Assembly: GCF_014647515.1 (NCBI RefSeq)
Contig: NZ_BMPI01000001.1
Coordinates: 186,001-250,000, forward strand
Source of the DNA: Dactylosporangium sucinum
Lineage (GTDB): Bacteria > Actinomycetota > Actinomycetes > Mycobacteriales > Micromonosporaceae
DNA: 64,000 nt
Reading direction: 5' to 3'
The notes under the pieces are model-generated. The model was not told the origin of the DNA. It did not search any database and saw only the letters and a list, made by a program, of their open reading frames with translations. Positions 12,001 to 18,822 of this stretch are shown piece by piece (the first letter of the stretch is position 1; the number at the start of each line of letters is the position of its first letter). Position numbers and translations under genes: made by a program.

Positions 12001-15000
12001 CTCATCACCCGGTACACGTACGGCGCGGCCACCGCGACGATCGACTCGAACAGACTGTCTGCGCCGTCGGCCACGTCGACGAGCGAGTCGGCCTGCGGTT
12101 GGAGCCGGTCCAGTGCGTCCTGCTGGGCCGGTGAGATCCGGGCCTCGACGGGGATCGGCGTGGCGGACGCCTTCCGCAGGCTCTGCAGGAGGGCCGGTGC
12201 GCGGAGCTGGGCGATCCGGGCCGCCGTGGGTGGTGCGCCGGAGGGCCGGTGGACGGGTGGCTCCTCCGCCGATGGCACGACCTGCGACGCAGTGACGGGG
12301 ACACTGCCGTACGGCACGTCGTGGACGACCGGGCCCGACGCTGACACCGCCTCGATGAGGCGCAGGTGGCGTTCGGGCAGCGGGGCGTCGAGTGCGATGT
12401 CCGCGCCCATCAACCCGCCGCCGTGGACGGCCGGGCTGGCGGCGGAGCGGCGGAACACGGTGTCCGGGTCGGCGTGCTCGTCGGGCAGGCCGACGTAGTG
12501 CAGCACCTCGTGGACGAGGACGCCCGGCGCCTCGTCGAGGTGCAGCCGCCGCTGGTTGGCCGGCAGCCCGTCGGCGACGGTGCGGTGCAGATCGACCGCG
12601 TACGGGTGGGTGGCGTCCTCGGTGAGCTCGACCCGGACGTGCAACTGGTCGCCCGACCCGGGGAGCCGGTAGCGCCGGTTGACGTGGTCGTCCAGCAGCG
12701 CCTGCAGGTCGGCCTCGAAGCTCGCGACGTCTGCGCCGGTGACGTCGGCCATCGGCCGGATCGGCAGCGGGACGGTGAGCTCCCGTACCCACAGCCCGCG
12801 GCGCGGCTGCATGCGCCGGACGTCGGCCCGGATGTACGTCGCGGCGCCGGCGAGGCGGCCGGGGCGGCGGCCGCTCTGGTCCCGGTCCGGGTCGAACCGT
12901 TCGGTGCGCACCCGCGCCCCCTGCTGCGGGCGCAACGGTGCCCACTCGCTGTCGTCGGCGAAGATCCGCGATGCGGCCCGCTCGGCGTGCAGGACCCGTT
13001 GCTCGAACTGATGGAGTACCGCCGCACGCAGGGCCTCGGACCGCTCGGGGACGTCGGCGTCCAGGAAGGCCAGCAGGGCCTGTACGGCCGCGGCCGGCGC
13101 CTCGCCGGTGGCTGGCTGCGTCTCGGCGGCCGGCTGCGTCTCGGCGGCCGGCTGGTCGAGCGCGGTGATGGCCGCGCGGGCGCGGCGGCGCAGGCCGACC
13201 AGCCGGGCATGGTTGTCCTCGGCCTCGCTCGGTGTGGGCGCGACGACGGACCGCCAGGACGTGGTGGCCGCCTCCAGCCGGGACAGCGCGTCGTAGTGCC
13301 GGTCGAGCCACGCGTCGTCCAACTGTTCGGGGGCGGTGGCCGGCAGACCGGTCTCGTCCGCGTGGGTACGGGCGGCCTCCCACTCCTGCCGGGCCGGGGC
13401 GAGCCGGTGCCGCAGCGCCTCGGCGTCGGCCTCGGGCAGTCCGGCCGTGGCCGCGGCGTCGCCGATCTCGGCGTACAGACGGTCGTGCCGTTGGGCGAGA
13501 TCATCGGGGTCGACGCCGTGCAGCCTCGTGTACAGCCCGACGACCCACGCGTGGTCGATGCCGCGCCACGCCTGCTGCAGTTCCGTCAGCGCGTCGTGTA
13601 CCGCGTCGGCCGCACCCCACACCCGGTCGCCCACGGTGGAACCGATGGATGTGGCGGCCAACGCGGCGAGCGCGCGCCGGCCCTGGTCGAACGCGGATTC
13701 GAGCCGGGTCGCGGGCGCCGGCGGCGCCCCCTCGCCGGCCTGCTGGAGCAGTTCGACCGCCTCGGCGTGGTACTCCTCGAGGTCGCGCAGGGCTTCGAAG
13801 CGACTGGCACGCACCGCGTTGATGCCCGCCCGGATGGCCGGAGCAGACTGATCGAGGGTGCTGACGAAGTGGCGGCGGGCAGCCAGGACCGCCTGCTGAT
13901 CGGGTCGGATGGCGTGCTGGTCGAGGCTGCGCCGGTACCGGGTCAGGGCGCGGTCCAGCGCGGCGGCCGCGGCGCCGGTGTCGGCGTCCGCGCCGGCCGC
14001 GAGCACGCGGCGGACCGTCGTGACCCGGGTGTCGGCCCGGTCGAGGTCGGCCCGCGCGGCCGCGGTCCAGGCCGCGTCCATGGTGGACGTGACATGCGCC
14101 TGCCAGGCGTCCCAGGCGAGCATGGCGGTGAGCGGGTAGGCCGCGGCCGCGGCCGCGGTGAGATCGGCGCCGAGCTCGTCGAACAGCTCCCGTGCGGCGC
14201 GTTCGTGCGCTGACCACAGCGCGCCCGGGTCGGTCCGGTCGGCGTGGCCCGCACTGCCCTGGTCAGGGTCGGAGTGGTCGACGAGCCAACGGCGTAGGCC
14301 CTCCTCGAACCTCCAACGCAGCGCGTGCAGCTCCAGCCCCCAGCGCCGCTCGTCGTCGCGGTCGTCGTCGGTGTCGTAGTCGTTGAGCGTCGCCGTGTCG
14401 CGGTCGTCGAGAATCTGCTCTTCGGGCTCGGCGCCGACGAGGGTGTCCGAGCCGCTCGAACTCGCGAGGCTGGCCGTGTCGCCGTCTGAACCTCCGTCCG
14501 TGCCCTCGTCCGTGTCTTCGTCCGGGTCGGCCTTCGCCGTCGCGTCGGCGTCGGGTCCGCGGCCAGGGTAGGGGTTGGTGTCCTCGGAGGCGTCGATGAC
14601 GGTGTAGCCGGCGGCCTCGAGCTGCCGCCGCGTGGTCTCCGCGGCATCGACCGGGTGCCCGAGCATGGCGGCCCCGGCGAACCGGTGGTTGGGGACCCAG
14701 TCGTCCACGATCAGGGTGTCGCCGCGCACGGCCAGGATCGGCAACCCGCCCGCGAGGAACCGGCTGGGCACCTCGGCCGGGGTGCGCACCGGCGGGGTCG
14801 CCTGGTTGCTGCGCTCCTCCAGCGCACCCGGCAGGTACGCCGCGTAGACCACCTGCATGGGGCGCGGCCGGTCCAACCGGCCGCCGGGCTGCGCCCATCG
14901 CAGCGACCGCGAACCCCGCAGCCCCCGCGCGAAGGCCGCCCCGGCGGAGGTGGCGTCGACCCGCAGCAGCGGCGCGGTGGTCCAGTCCTGGCGCTCGTAG

Positions 15001-17564
15001 TAGGTCAGATGCTCGCCGGACCGGGGCGACTGCACGCCGTACACCAGCGGCAGGCTCCCGGTGCGGGGCCGGTACCGTCCGGTCAGGCGCTGCCCCACCC
15101 AGTGGTGCCCGGCCAGTCCGGGCGCCAGGTTCTGCACGGCGGAGTTGAAGTTGGCCAGCGCCCGCCGGCGGCCCTTCACGTCCCAGTACGCCCCGAAGAA
15201 TCCCCGGGTCCCACCCAGCAACCCGGACCGCGCCCGGTACACCGTGGAGATCACCACGCGATCCAACGCGTCCGGCATGACCATGCGGTCGTACCCGCCG
15301 GCCAGTGCGTGCCGGACGGCCTTGCCCAGGGTCGAGTCGCCGACCCGCCGCGCCGCCCGGGCCACGTCCCGCGGGTTCGTCAGGTCGATGACCGCGTCGG
15401 CCGGCACCTCCACCTTGGCCAACGTCTGATATCCACCGACGACCGGCGGCTTCTCGCGATACAACCCGAGACTGCCCAGCGTGAACGCGTCGTGGGGCGT
15501 GCCCGACAACGGCCGCTCCAGCAGCACGTACAGCGACACGGACCCCGTCGCGGCCGGGCTCGTCGTCGCGGCGGACGGCGTCGTTCCCGCCTTGCCGGGC
15601 AGGGACGTCGCGGTCGACGGGTCGTCCGCGGTGTGCCCTTCGCGTCGGTGCGCCTCCGCGTGCCAGGCGACCGCCTCCCACAACCGGCCCTCCGACAGGT
15701 CGGCCACGTCCGTGCGGAACATCTCGGCCGAGCGCACATCGAACCGGTTGGCCTCGAAGGACCCGGACGTGGACGACCGGACGACCTCGATCCCGTCACG
15801 CGCCGCCGCCGACAACCGCGCGTGCGCCGCCTCGAACTCCAGCCTCGCCGACCGCACCTGCGAGGCGACCTGCGGGTCCAGCGTCACCGACCCCGACGGG
15901 GCGAGCGACCCTCGGTTGGAGTCCACCAGTCCGGTCAGCACGCCCCAGCTACGGTCCGCCTCGCGGACGACCGCCGCGTCCACGCTGGGCAGCCCGCTCA
16001 CCTGCGCCCACGTGCCGGAGAAGGGCTTCACCCGGTCGACGAACGCCACATCCGCCCGGAATCCGGACCCGTTTCCGGCCGCCGGCGCCGCGACGGTCGC
16101 AGCACCGCCGCCGGGCGTCGTCGTCAGCGCCGCCGGCGTCGACACGGCCGACGTGATCGGCGGGGCCGGCGGCGTCGGCGCGGTCGGCGGCGTCACCGGC
16201 GTCGGCGACGTCACCGGCGTCGGCGACGTCACCGGCGCGGCCACCTGCTGAGCAGCCGGCGCCAGCGGATCCGAGGTGACCCCGCCCGAGGTGGCCCCGC
16301 CCGAGTTGGACTCCGGCGCCGTCGGGCTGAACGCCGTTGAGCCCGACCCGACGCCGCCAGTCGCCGGCCCGTCACCGCCGGCCACCCCGGCACCGCCGCT
16401 GGCTGGCCCGGCGCCGGTCCCGGTCGAGACCTCGGCGCCCTGAGCGGTGCCGGTGGGAGCGGGAGCGCCGCCGGCGCCGGAGCCTTGCGCACTCGGGGGT
16501 GGCGACTGCATGGTCGGTGCGGCTATCACCGTCGGTCCGTCGACCGGCGCCGGCCCCGTTGCTGGTTCGGTGGTCGCGGGCGGGGCGGCCGCTGAGGCCG
16601 GGGACGAGGGCGGTACGCCGGTGTCCTCGCTCGGCCCGGCCGGCAGGGCGGCGTCGGGATGCGGCGCCTTGGGCAGCGCGATCGACGCGAACAGGTTCTT
16701 CCAGTTCGTCAACGGCATCGCGTTGGGCATCCGCCGGCCGAAGACCTTGTTCCCGTGCTCCACCGGCCCCTCGGCCAGGCCGCCCGACAGGAACCCGCCG
16801 ATGATCCCCCGCGGCCCGTCCGAACCCATGAGCTGGTCGGCGATGACCTCGGGCAACGCCTCGATCAACGACTCCTTGATCATCGTCGCGATCAGCGTCC
16901 TGCCGCCGGGCAGGCGCCGCGTCCAGCCCAGCCCCCACCCGATCGCACCGCCGAGCGCCCCGAGCCCACCCATGAACAGGGTCGATTCCTTGTCCCAGCT
17001 GCGGCGGTGCCCCATCAGCAGCTCGATCAGCTGTGCCAGCCCGTCGATGCCGGCCAGGAACGCGAAACCGAAAACGATCGACTCCAGCAACCGCACCAAC
17101 AACTGGATGGCCAGCTGCTGGAAGGTCTTCGTCACGGCCGCCGCCGCCGGCGCGCTCGCACCCATCGTCCACACCGTCGTGAACAGCAGCTTCAACAGGG
17201 TCGCGAACAGGATGGCGGCCATGATCAGGATGACCAGCTTCGTATGTTCGACCTTCAGCGCCACATCCTCCAGCGCCGCCGCCACCTCCTCGACGCTGTT
17301 GCGCAGGGCCGGCAGCGTCGATCCGGCCCCGTCCACCAGCTGTTCGAGGTACGAGATGGCCGACTCCACCCCCGGCCCGCGCCCCGAGGCGCGCAACTCG
17401 GTGATGGCGGCCTGCACCTCTCCCACCAGGTCGCCGAGGTCTGCCCCCAGCCCGCGCCAGGCCGCCGCCAACGAGCGCAGCCGGTCCTCATCGACGTCCG
17501 GCCAGTCCTCGCCCACCGTCAGGTAGACCCACGGCACCAGCTCCGGCGGAATGGTAATGGTCAC
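1..17564 (-). CDS. Giant type VII-linked multidomain protein with CpnT-like WXG100 N-terminus (partial, runs off left edge)
   Basis: The frame is open from GTG 17564 to the window edge, 5,854 codons with no stop in sight, and the other two minus frames are broken many times. GTG is the first possible start after an in-frame TAG. Residues 1-100 resemble the CpnT-like N-terminal WXG100 domain (motif WPDVDEDRLRSLAAAW). Hydrophobic stretches lie near 107-130, 150-178 and 187-208, followed by a Pro/Ala/Thr linker (about 310-520). An acidic linker lies near 1010-1070. HEVLHYVGLPDE is at 1685-1696, and an OTU-like region with DGADSLF is at 1833-1985. Residues 1990-3330 are Ala/Glu/Arg-rich and helical, 3400-5600 are beta-rich, and 5616-5765 look macro-like. 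I met no Cys codon in the long stretches I translated. By context it is probably a type VII-exported effector or surface protein. Its function is unknown and its C-terminus lies outside the window. Confidence 0.9.
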   Translation of the reverse strand, partial: MTITIPPELVPWVYLTVGEDWPDVDEDRLRSLAAAWRGLGADLGDLVGEVQAAITELRASGRGPGVESAISYLEQLVDGAGSTLPALRNSVEEVAAALEDVALKVEHTKLVILIMAAILFATLLKLLFTTVWTMGASAPAAAAVTKTFQQLAIQLLVRLLESIVFGFAFLAGIDGLAQLIELLMGHRRSWDKESTLFMGGLGALGGAIGWGLGWTRRLPGGRTLIATMIKESLIEALPEVIADQLMGSDGPRGIIGGFLSGGLAEGPVEHGNKVFGRRMPNAMPLTNWKNLFASIALPKAPHPDAALPAGPSEDTGVPPSSPASAAAPPATTEPATGPAPVDGPTVIAAPTMQSPPPSAQGSGAGGAPAPTGTAQGAEVSTGTGAGPASGGAGVAGGDGPATGGVGSGSTAFSPTAPESNSGGATSGGVTSDPLAPAAQQVAAPVTSPTPVTSPTPVTPPTAPTPPAPPITSAVSTPAALTTTPGGGAATVAAPAAGNGSGFRADVAFVDRVKPFSGTWAQVSGLPSVDAAVVREADRSWGVLTGLVDSNRGSLAPSGSVTLDPQVASQVRSARLEFEAAHARLSAAARDGIEVVRSSTSGSFEANRFDVRSAEMFRTDVADLSEGRLWEAVAWHAEAHRREGHTADDPSTATSLPGKAGTTPSAATTSPAATGSVSLYVLLERPLSGTPHDAFTLGSLGLYREKPPVVGGYQTLAKVEVPADAVIDLTNPRDVARAARRVGDSTLGKAVRHALAGGYDRMVMPDALDRVVISTVYRARSGLLGGTRGFFGAYWDVKGRRRALANFNSAVQNLAPGLAGHHWVGQRLTGRYRPRTGSLPLVYGVQSPRSGEHLTYYERQDWTTAPLLRVDATSAGAAFARGLRGSRSLRWAQPGGRLDRPRPMQVVYAAYLPGALEERSNQATPPVRTPAEVPSRFLAGGLPILAVRGDTLIVDDWVPNHRFAGAAMLGHPVDAAETTRRQLEAAGYTVIDASEDTNPYPGRGPDADATAKADPDEDTDEGTDGGSDGDTASLASSSGSDTLVGAEPEEQILDDRDTATLNDYDTDDDRDDERRWGLELHALRWRFEEGLRRWLVDHSDPDQGSAGHADRTDPGALWSAHERAARELFDELGADLTAAAAAAYPLTAMLAWDAWQAHVTSTMDAAWTAAARADLDRADTRVTTVRRVLAAGADADTGAAAAALDRALTRYRRSLDQHAIRPDQQAVLAARRHFVSTLDQSAPAIRAGINAVRASRFEALRDLEEYHAEAVELLQQAGEGAPPAPATRLESAFDQGRRALAALAATSIGSTVGDRVWGAADAVHDALTELQQAWRGIDHAWVVGLYTRLHGVDPDDLAQRHDRLYAEIGDAAATAGLPEADAEALRHRLAPARQEWEAARTHADETGLPATAPEQLDDAWLDRHYDALSRLEAATTSWRSVVAPTPSEAEDNHARLVGLRRRARAAITALDQPAAETQPAAETQPATGEAPAAAVQALLAFLDADVPERSEALRAAVLHQFEQRVLHAERAASRIFADDSEWAPLRPQQGARVRTERFDPDRDQSGRRPGRLAGAATYIRADVRRMQPRRGLWVRELTVPLPIRPMADVTGADVASFEADLQALLDDHVNRRYRLPGSGDQLHVRVELTEDATHPYAVDLHRTVADGLPANQRRLHLDEAPGVLVHEVLHYVGLPDEHADPDTVFRRSAASPAVHGGGLMGADIALDAPLPERHLRLIEAVSASGPVVHDVPYGSVPVTASQVVPSAEEPPVHRPSGAPPTAARIAQLRAPALLQSLRKASATPIPVEARISPAQQDALDRLQPQADSLVDVADGADSLFESIVAVAAPYVYRVMSRRAADQAARPPWSPQPFRPPTLAALRAFVADQIPLLYRRNQPFWRHHGLDAAGAQRLADNLRQAGWWPGGREADLIVQFAAHALEVRLDVVRENGHLWSAGRAGSPAITVLHHGAALGGFVAVAQPGQQQLADPAPVPTDPAPVPVPVPMAAAHGDTGPASPPDAQQALDDDRAVELAGELAFQRSLAESAQRRAEATAGIDELRRARPQPQPQAELNLVAREAYRDALAVAPEDADQLVTLVYTIERLRPLARFAGVQYGRLTPAMLAAREQVADWAERAGTAADDVPDLADTAAQLAFAREVLTARDAAEAAAQAAAAEFRAAQVALRRARRAQRQVALWASFIPGYGIERVPAVAAQVRTAQERYDELTRHHLGGARLTPARAAALAEAVALVAQARGLARPPVTADATGSGGATGPMSSDGASVLSAAEVAAANEARARAAATHRRLLDNRPPQLSEAQSAVLAHRVLDERARTEGAKAYLRRLGQAALTGATPHEYFTAAQARAAAGLSDPDALSANEVAALALMNELSAHHQPLIDALAAGGDTPLMVEARREAAEAFGGDAAERDAAVRAMLWEAVYEQRFVRGGGLEARAAQARQDVLDAYDRAQESDADRAAYLALRDAVLAAAGPSAAQQLALREVFWAWERRQNDDVADATRLAGETYRRTMTDPGELRRAAHDARFQVATPEQAELVREAGEAAAQATREQIVRRARPAALALAAQAARAALAEAFGQAGGGLGVVAGTDVMLPDAHVPDVLDVLDDLNGDDVAGHLAAIAALPLGLTNDATPGEILAMGDAASGLARAVRLDGVYRGARASAAQAYHAAYRESVRAYLDDHAQEIDDARASAERATVDELLAPPPTPAPATDALRAQAHRERRRAYNAVTETVLAPARGRARAAHLVEFLRTISAAVALTSTEANDAGASARAAVDAKLAAPYQDGEGQPTHQVLGDLAELNVLREVLTPIRHHLRGDELRPGPSDQPGADTAWTSRRWTPAQLAAQQELERVLAGLAQQPPDRFGLENATTTNALLDEVAAAVRRRQPEIDRAREQLRRDHEQATAAGPQAWRNFVAAQQRLVLGVAGDRAYAGELRATAEFWARVQAALGARDAVLDEARERAGRAHDDVLRETLETGTAELDGRLVPVRTAAQTAGNRAYQRALAQRARYGSHDAQPLDAARPPALSPDQWAEVERAGARAEAEEPERLRGIAAAVGLLAETQTRRRELARIDAAQAEDAPGRVAAIVALVADGGTPSTEDTAWLAQAKRLHERLREPQARRRYAQAGRAAREQVEQAARTAAAHDPNWHQLVRPGSAAASMRIEDLAEAAHRAGTADALVAEHAAALAEIDAELAEAESLTWDLSVLVDAFTAPVGTDPAGYWTAVAGTLREVRLAELQRQRVQAVRVRAEVAATRAGRRVTGENAATEAMLIAAAGRLARQRRIAELRTAAGGQPGAASARRLPAGLTSTAGGGAARAGHGWGERGRIERIGRHRLDGADTDGLADEAVAARPAGLPGRGRLGDDEQSAIDAQLRAGFVRRFTALGSEEAAKRLAGARGLRLTLHDRHGLAYRVTVALRLGDPASADPLPPSQLAEPGPPAATGGAPGVAVEATHETGAAHASTSTGITGGVLPIDGVQIALAGGSAPGNVGAGLAIEAEARRTHEAGRSVSASATRSIGYSGEESWFRLTGAEWQVTIEPPAGSPAEALTANQPVGDAGVVLSVPVEHTVGQSADAGEVIPVPAPTGPAARERLRRLLGSVSAAVESVSGLDRLASNVLGNFEGAGERFEESVTDALSERTMVANGTQLLGGGVPTPVFPSGRHREEAAFHVTAVPRSIQRIDTREHPLVTDSRGHASALTTDAYGTSVSANPYVKGGPLFGAESDSAGDLAGFNAHAALTVRTSGEVEAQASVGAGRWNRSEYEGPVAVYRVTADLSAEVAATAASVSGAPVLADGVLILHIPEPEAARFEAMVRGLADPEPSRSPAVDGDGEPTGRFEPIGLATGRGLGSATADLMSGSELLVDKILDSVESLRRGAPWLSPPTALDRHQLRRELAADFSTDALLGNQNAFFAEADPDGSAAGAAPSEDRALTGAGARYRRTRSVPGGDEVVTVRVFPVRRGDPRIGRQERGTLRLLPGHSAGSAGADTLAGGFGYAVGAVAAIPFGRVTRWLRSIGLGGLRSRLWTRSRTGRVGLQGTGRRGGTYEGPLSTFDYDLDYVVEVEVTFTPRTTSGGLLAALLNSLRNQFRAAVPADETRPSPGTRRMRDVVRDGRVRFVMPESLAPTVPVSTAEIRSIGAARSVPAVQITPAPAVRAPAPRYGPPAPTPPRRAPRPVLPNDVQQALGERAGVTGEDIVTDVLGTAALARELADMLAGTGVSESSIQAAAELLTNPDQLAGQWMRGTEAALEFETLTPGGFVDTRARITVQAQAFGLAPGAGQVTLRRADLLDSRSEVESGSARHAARKVVIRIGDVDQASETQSPGTPVQVAWFGYGRVTENTRSVSVSDVDEVGAGRWLSQPEAVHTEHRANLVFRLTAEISGENAVYRGRPRSSTRFVVVDQGLSLLRPEPAPPADPPPGVPATISPGRLPGVAVTERLLAAPDQHTAEGLGPVQAAAQQLLRRRAPELLTSQWVLASDGAGGVHNELSDSRLPADLNALLQLGSLESMSEQLLGPGIVLHPSADAANRSERVQLVVRATRQSGYRYVDDVPDMSVGRLRTAIRNRMRASGRGREAGNQAGLGVNAPQPGGPAAFASGGATATHLGLSHVQHSAVEESAGRQDLVELTGFGHRYAGTTRITVEVVRTTKPSTLLNTLTLGLLGTLLWRPYRHQPPGGGIPEPGTGPGLGEADLTEVVMIPSAALPGVQEAAAAVAGAAAEFSSSPFPIGQVDAALTDADRPPPPPDGKPFEVTPQDLADRKVLLAAVDPLAARALFDNVMSVLSGEQPASNGKRSQAVAKLFGWGGRPIDALRRVLSGPSLSGHAHRAVRSEGYDPPALLSGDGAFTDLQGEVAIRYSFYDAKARDFVPSRIKAHSFGEQRSTTEQSSGHADGLELSSAAAFGLLGDLLGDGPAADGHPLTTSVLRTNAALGVEHRRTTRHSATTRSRVGQVTDRELPYLLVGSGLVVHLTVDAHRVRGELDLAALGVLAKPVAGGKMELAFRLDGAAELLVDPQTALAKADSFVRERHESLTPHGVPLRSGAYLPGPEGSVEAFAAAEALPEFSGAYTVAGHYDQTLDALRLGEDLLDVQRAAERIVGSPTWAGQEVVVLVVGGAGQGRPPDPTDPTATGSAYAARLAAELSRLEGRPIRVVATADDAVQFPGDPRAPRIVAARTGGATALDRREPGRLRLGNWIVFLGEHSSTVLGSDLVSALTVELPAAGVAALPMRAAPVGVAPPTGEYLWAGARPSARARLDPETGVYYLPGNLVAEVVDNAVLIRRADGTSARASTADTSRALRYARSVVDQVASAGEDLIRVVTTPDVTDDLLLQAFEPLSVLLGARRGRVWLHRAGAGDGGQLSLAQHLAEREQLELIAPVGEFRVLGRYASGVHRRHVSGRPDEAYPTAPPGFVLTTVRSGIVLDVDGGTAGTVEPPPVPAPADAVNVYIGDLDGAQVDVVAGLSARARSRLRLFPLAPSSGPGPASPLGVTALLDASDRAGAQVVTRRSAVPDLRTGNHASNPRVVGLTLDGKPTILAAADLVAVAPPTSTGQPSAGPPRRRPHGQARTTSRPREAMPPPLRLPGSLSPFTVTLVRGDVRRQNVNAVVEAVPYPTWEAPGGAALFAERGLDHSGTGLVVQVPTPVRRRQDALYDAYVGVFAAIAQGEPDILAAAGAPVTSIAMPLLALEGTQWTAEDAVRIAGKALRDVVTTVTEVMLVLPEETGGRDLDQIVGWLTDTEPERFVPFGIPELLQGAPEIRRQLLAVLPAELVPSEVEFETRLMIGYSRLANEPSLPPTSLVLDLGEGPSAVEVRLSLVVSNPRPHRG
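13114..13149 (-). repeat. 18-bp tandem duplication inside the giant gene
   Basis: Two perfect copies of an 18-bp unit (13114-13131 and 13132-13149) plus a partial third encode a repeated AAETQP in a Pro/Ala/Thr linker. The unit is a multiple of three, so the frame is kept. Confidence 0.9.
16191..16236 (-). repeat. 18-bp tandem repeats in the proline-rich linker
   Basis: Two perfect 18-bp copies (16191-16208 and 16209-16226) and a 10-bp partial copy encode repeated SPTPVT-like residues in the linker behind the membrane segments of the giant protein. The length is a multiple of three. Confidence 0.9.
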
Positions 17565-17573
17565 GACGATGCC

Positions 17574-17909
17574 CTACGACCGGTTGGCTTCCTCGGTCGC
17601 ATTCACGTTGTGCGATGCCACCGAGAACTTGGTGCCGGCTTCGTCGAAGCCGTCGACGAGGTCCTGCAGCAACAGGATCAGGTCGTTGTAGGGCTGGCGG
17701 TACTGCGCCTCGATCGTCTGCCCCATCGAGTCCGAACCCCACGCCGGCCCGATCTGCACCACCCGGGACTGGAACGTGCGCAGGGCCTTGGCCACCGTGT
17801 CGGAGGGGACCTGCAGGTACTCCGAGATCGTCCCGAGCGCCTCGGCGTCGACGACGATCGGACCGATGCCCGGGATCCCCGAGCCTGGGGTGGTGCTCTT
17901 GCCAGCCAT
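17574..17909 (-). CDS. Small WXG100-like helical protein (111 aa)
   Basis: Starting at ATG 17909 (MAGKSTTPGSG) this gives 111 residues, the size of ESX/WXG100 family proteins, with predicted helices and a short polar end. It ends 9 bp before the GTG of the giant gene, so it sits where a secretion partner or helper for the giant protein would be expected. It lacks a clean W-x-G turn; the nearest is WGSDSMG in the middle. A GTG at 17936 would add nine residues, and neither start has a clear ribosome site. The helper role is inferred from position and size. Confidence 0.7.
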   Translation of the reverse strand: MAGKSTTPGSGIPGIGPIVVDAEALGTISEYLQVPSDTVAKALRTFQSRVVQIGPAWGSDSMGQTIEAQYRQPYNDLILLLQDLVDGFDEAGTKFSVASHNVNATEEANRS

Positions 17910-17979
17910 ACAACGCTGACGGAACCGTCGGGTCACCGGTTCATTTCTTGTTTGTTACCGGGTTCCCGGAGCCGTCAGG

Positions 17980-18822
17980 TCAGGCGCGGGCGCACTCGAT
18001 CGACACCTGCGCCGCGGCGTGCCGGTCGGCGGTGGAGGTTCCGCGGTTGGTCAGCTTGACGCCGATCCGGCCGTCGCTCAGCGGGTAACGCCCGGCGGGA
18101 ACCCATCGCCCGCGCTGTGCCGGTTGGTCGATCGCGAAGGAGCCGATGACGGTGGGATCGTCACGGCCACGCGTCACAAGGTAGGCGGTCGGCCGGCCGG
18201 CGGCGTCCTGTGACCGCTCGACCTTCGGCACGTACACGAACACGTCGCAGCTTGCGGCCGTCATGCCCCGCGGCGCGAACCACCACAGCACCGAGGTACC
18301 CGGGTCGTCCTGGCTCGTGCCCGACATCGGTACCGCCCAGAAGACGCCCGCGCAGCCCGCGCCGCTCCAACCGCCGCGCCTCGTCTGCGGCACCGAACCG
18401 GCCGGGTAGACGGCGAGGTGACCTGCCTCGCCGGTGGCCCGGCACCCCACGCCCGCCACCGCCGTGAAGCGCGCCGGCGCGCGGGACGACGCGGCGACCG
18501 GCGTGGCATCTCCGGCCGGCCACAACGGCGTCTGCCGCGCCCGCGGCGGCATGGACGGCGCGGTGCGGGTGGGCGCGGGCGCCGACACCGCCGGCGCGTC
18601 CCGCCGCGCCGGTGCACGCTGCCACGCGCCCACGGCCCCGATGATGACGACGACGGCGACGGCGCTGCCCAGCACCCCGGCGCCCCGGTCGCCCAGTCGC
18701 TGCGGCCACGACCAGCCGCCGCGCGGAAGCGCGCGGCGCAGCCGTCGGCGCCGCGCCCTCGCGCTCGGTGTGCGGTGCCGGCGCGCTCGCGGCCACCTCA
18801 CGGCGCGGACCCGGGTCGCCAC
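17980..18822 (-). CDS. Single-pass membrane protein of unknown function
   Basis: 280 residues from GTG 18822. A very Arg-rich cytoplasmic N-terminus (1-45) precedes one transmembrane helix (about 50-67, GSAVAVVVIIGAVGAW). A Pro/Ala/Thr-rich stalk and an outer domain with several Cys (for example in GVGCRATGE, GAGCAGVFW, ASCDVFVYV) follow, compatible with disulfides. The outer part reads as a beta-rich domain with Trp-rich patches. Its start overlaps the end of the upstream gene by 25 bp, so it is co-transcribed with the secretion locus. I recognise no family. A surface-exposed accessory of the secretion locus is a reasonable guess only. Confidence 0.75.
   Translation of the reverse strand: MATRVRAVRWPRARRHRTPSARARRRRLRRALPRGGWSWPQRLGDRGAGVLGSAVAVVVIIGAVGAWQRAPARRDAPAVSAPAPTRTAPSMPPRARQTPLWPAGDATPVAASSRAPARFTAVAGVGCRATGEAGHLAVYPAGSVPQTRRGGWSGAGCAGVFWAVPMSGTSQDDPGTSVLWWFAPRGMTAASCDVFVYVPKVERSQDAAGRPTAYLVTRGRDDPTVIGSFAIDQPAQRGRWVPAGRYPLSDGRIGVKLTNRGTSTADRHAAAQVSIECARA

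Noticed and set aside
2265..12134. Plus-strand open frame of 3,289 codons
   Set aside because: It lies opposite the giant minus-strand gene. Its protein is dominated by Arg, Gly, Pro and His with no domain pattern, which is typical of an antisense frame in GC-rich DNA.
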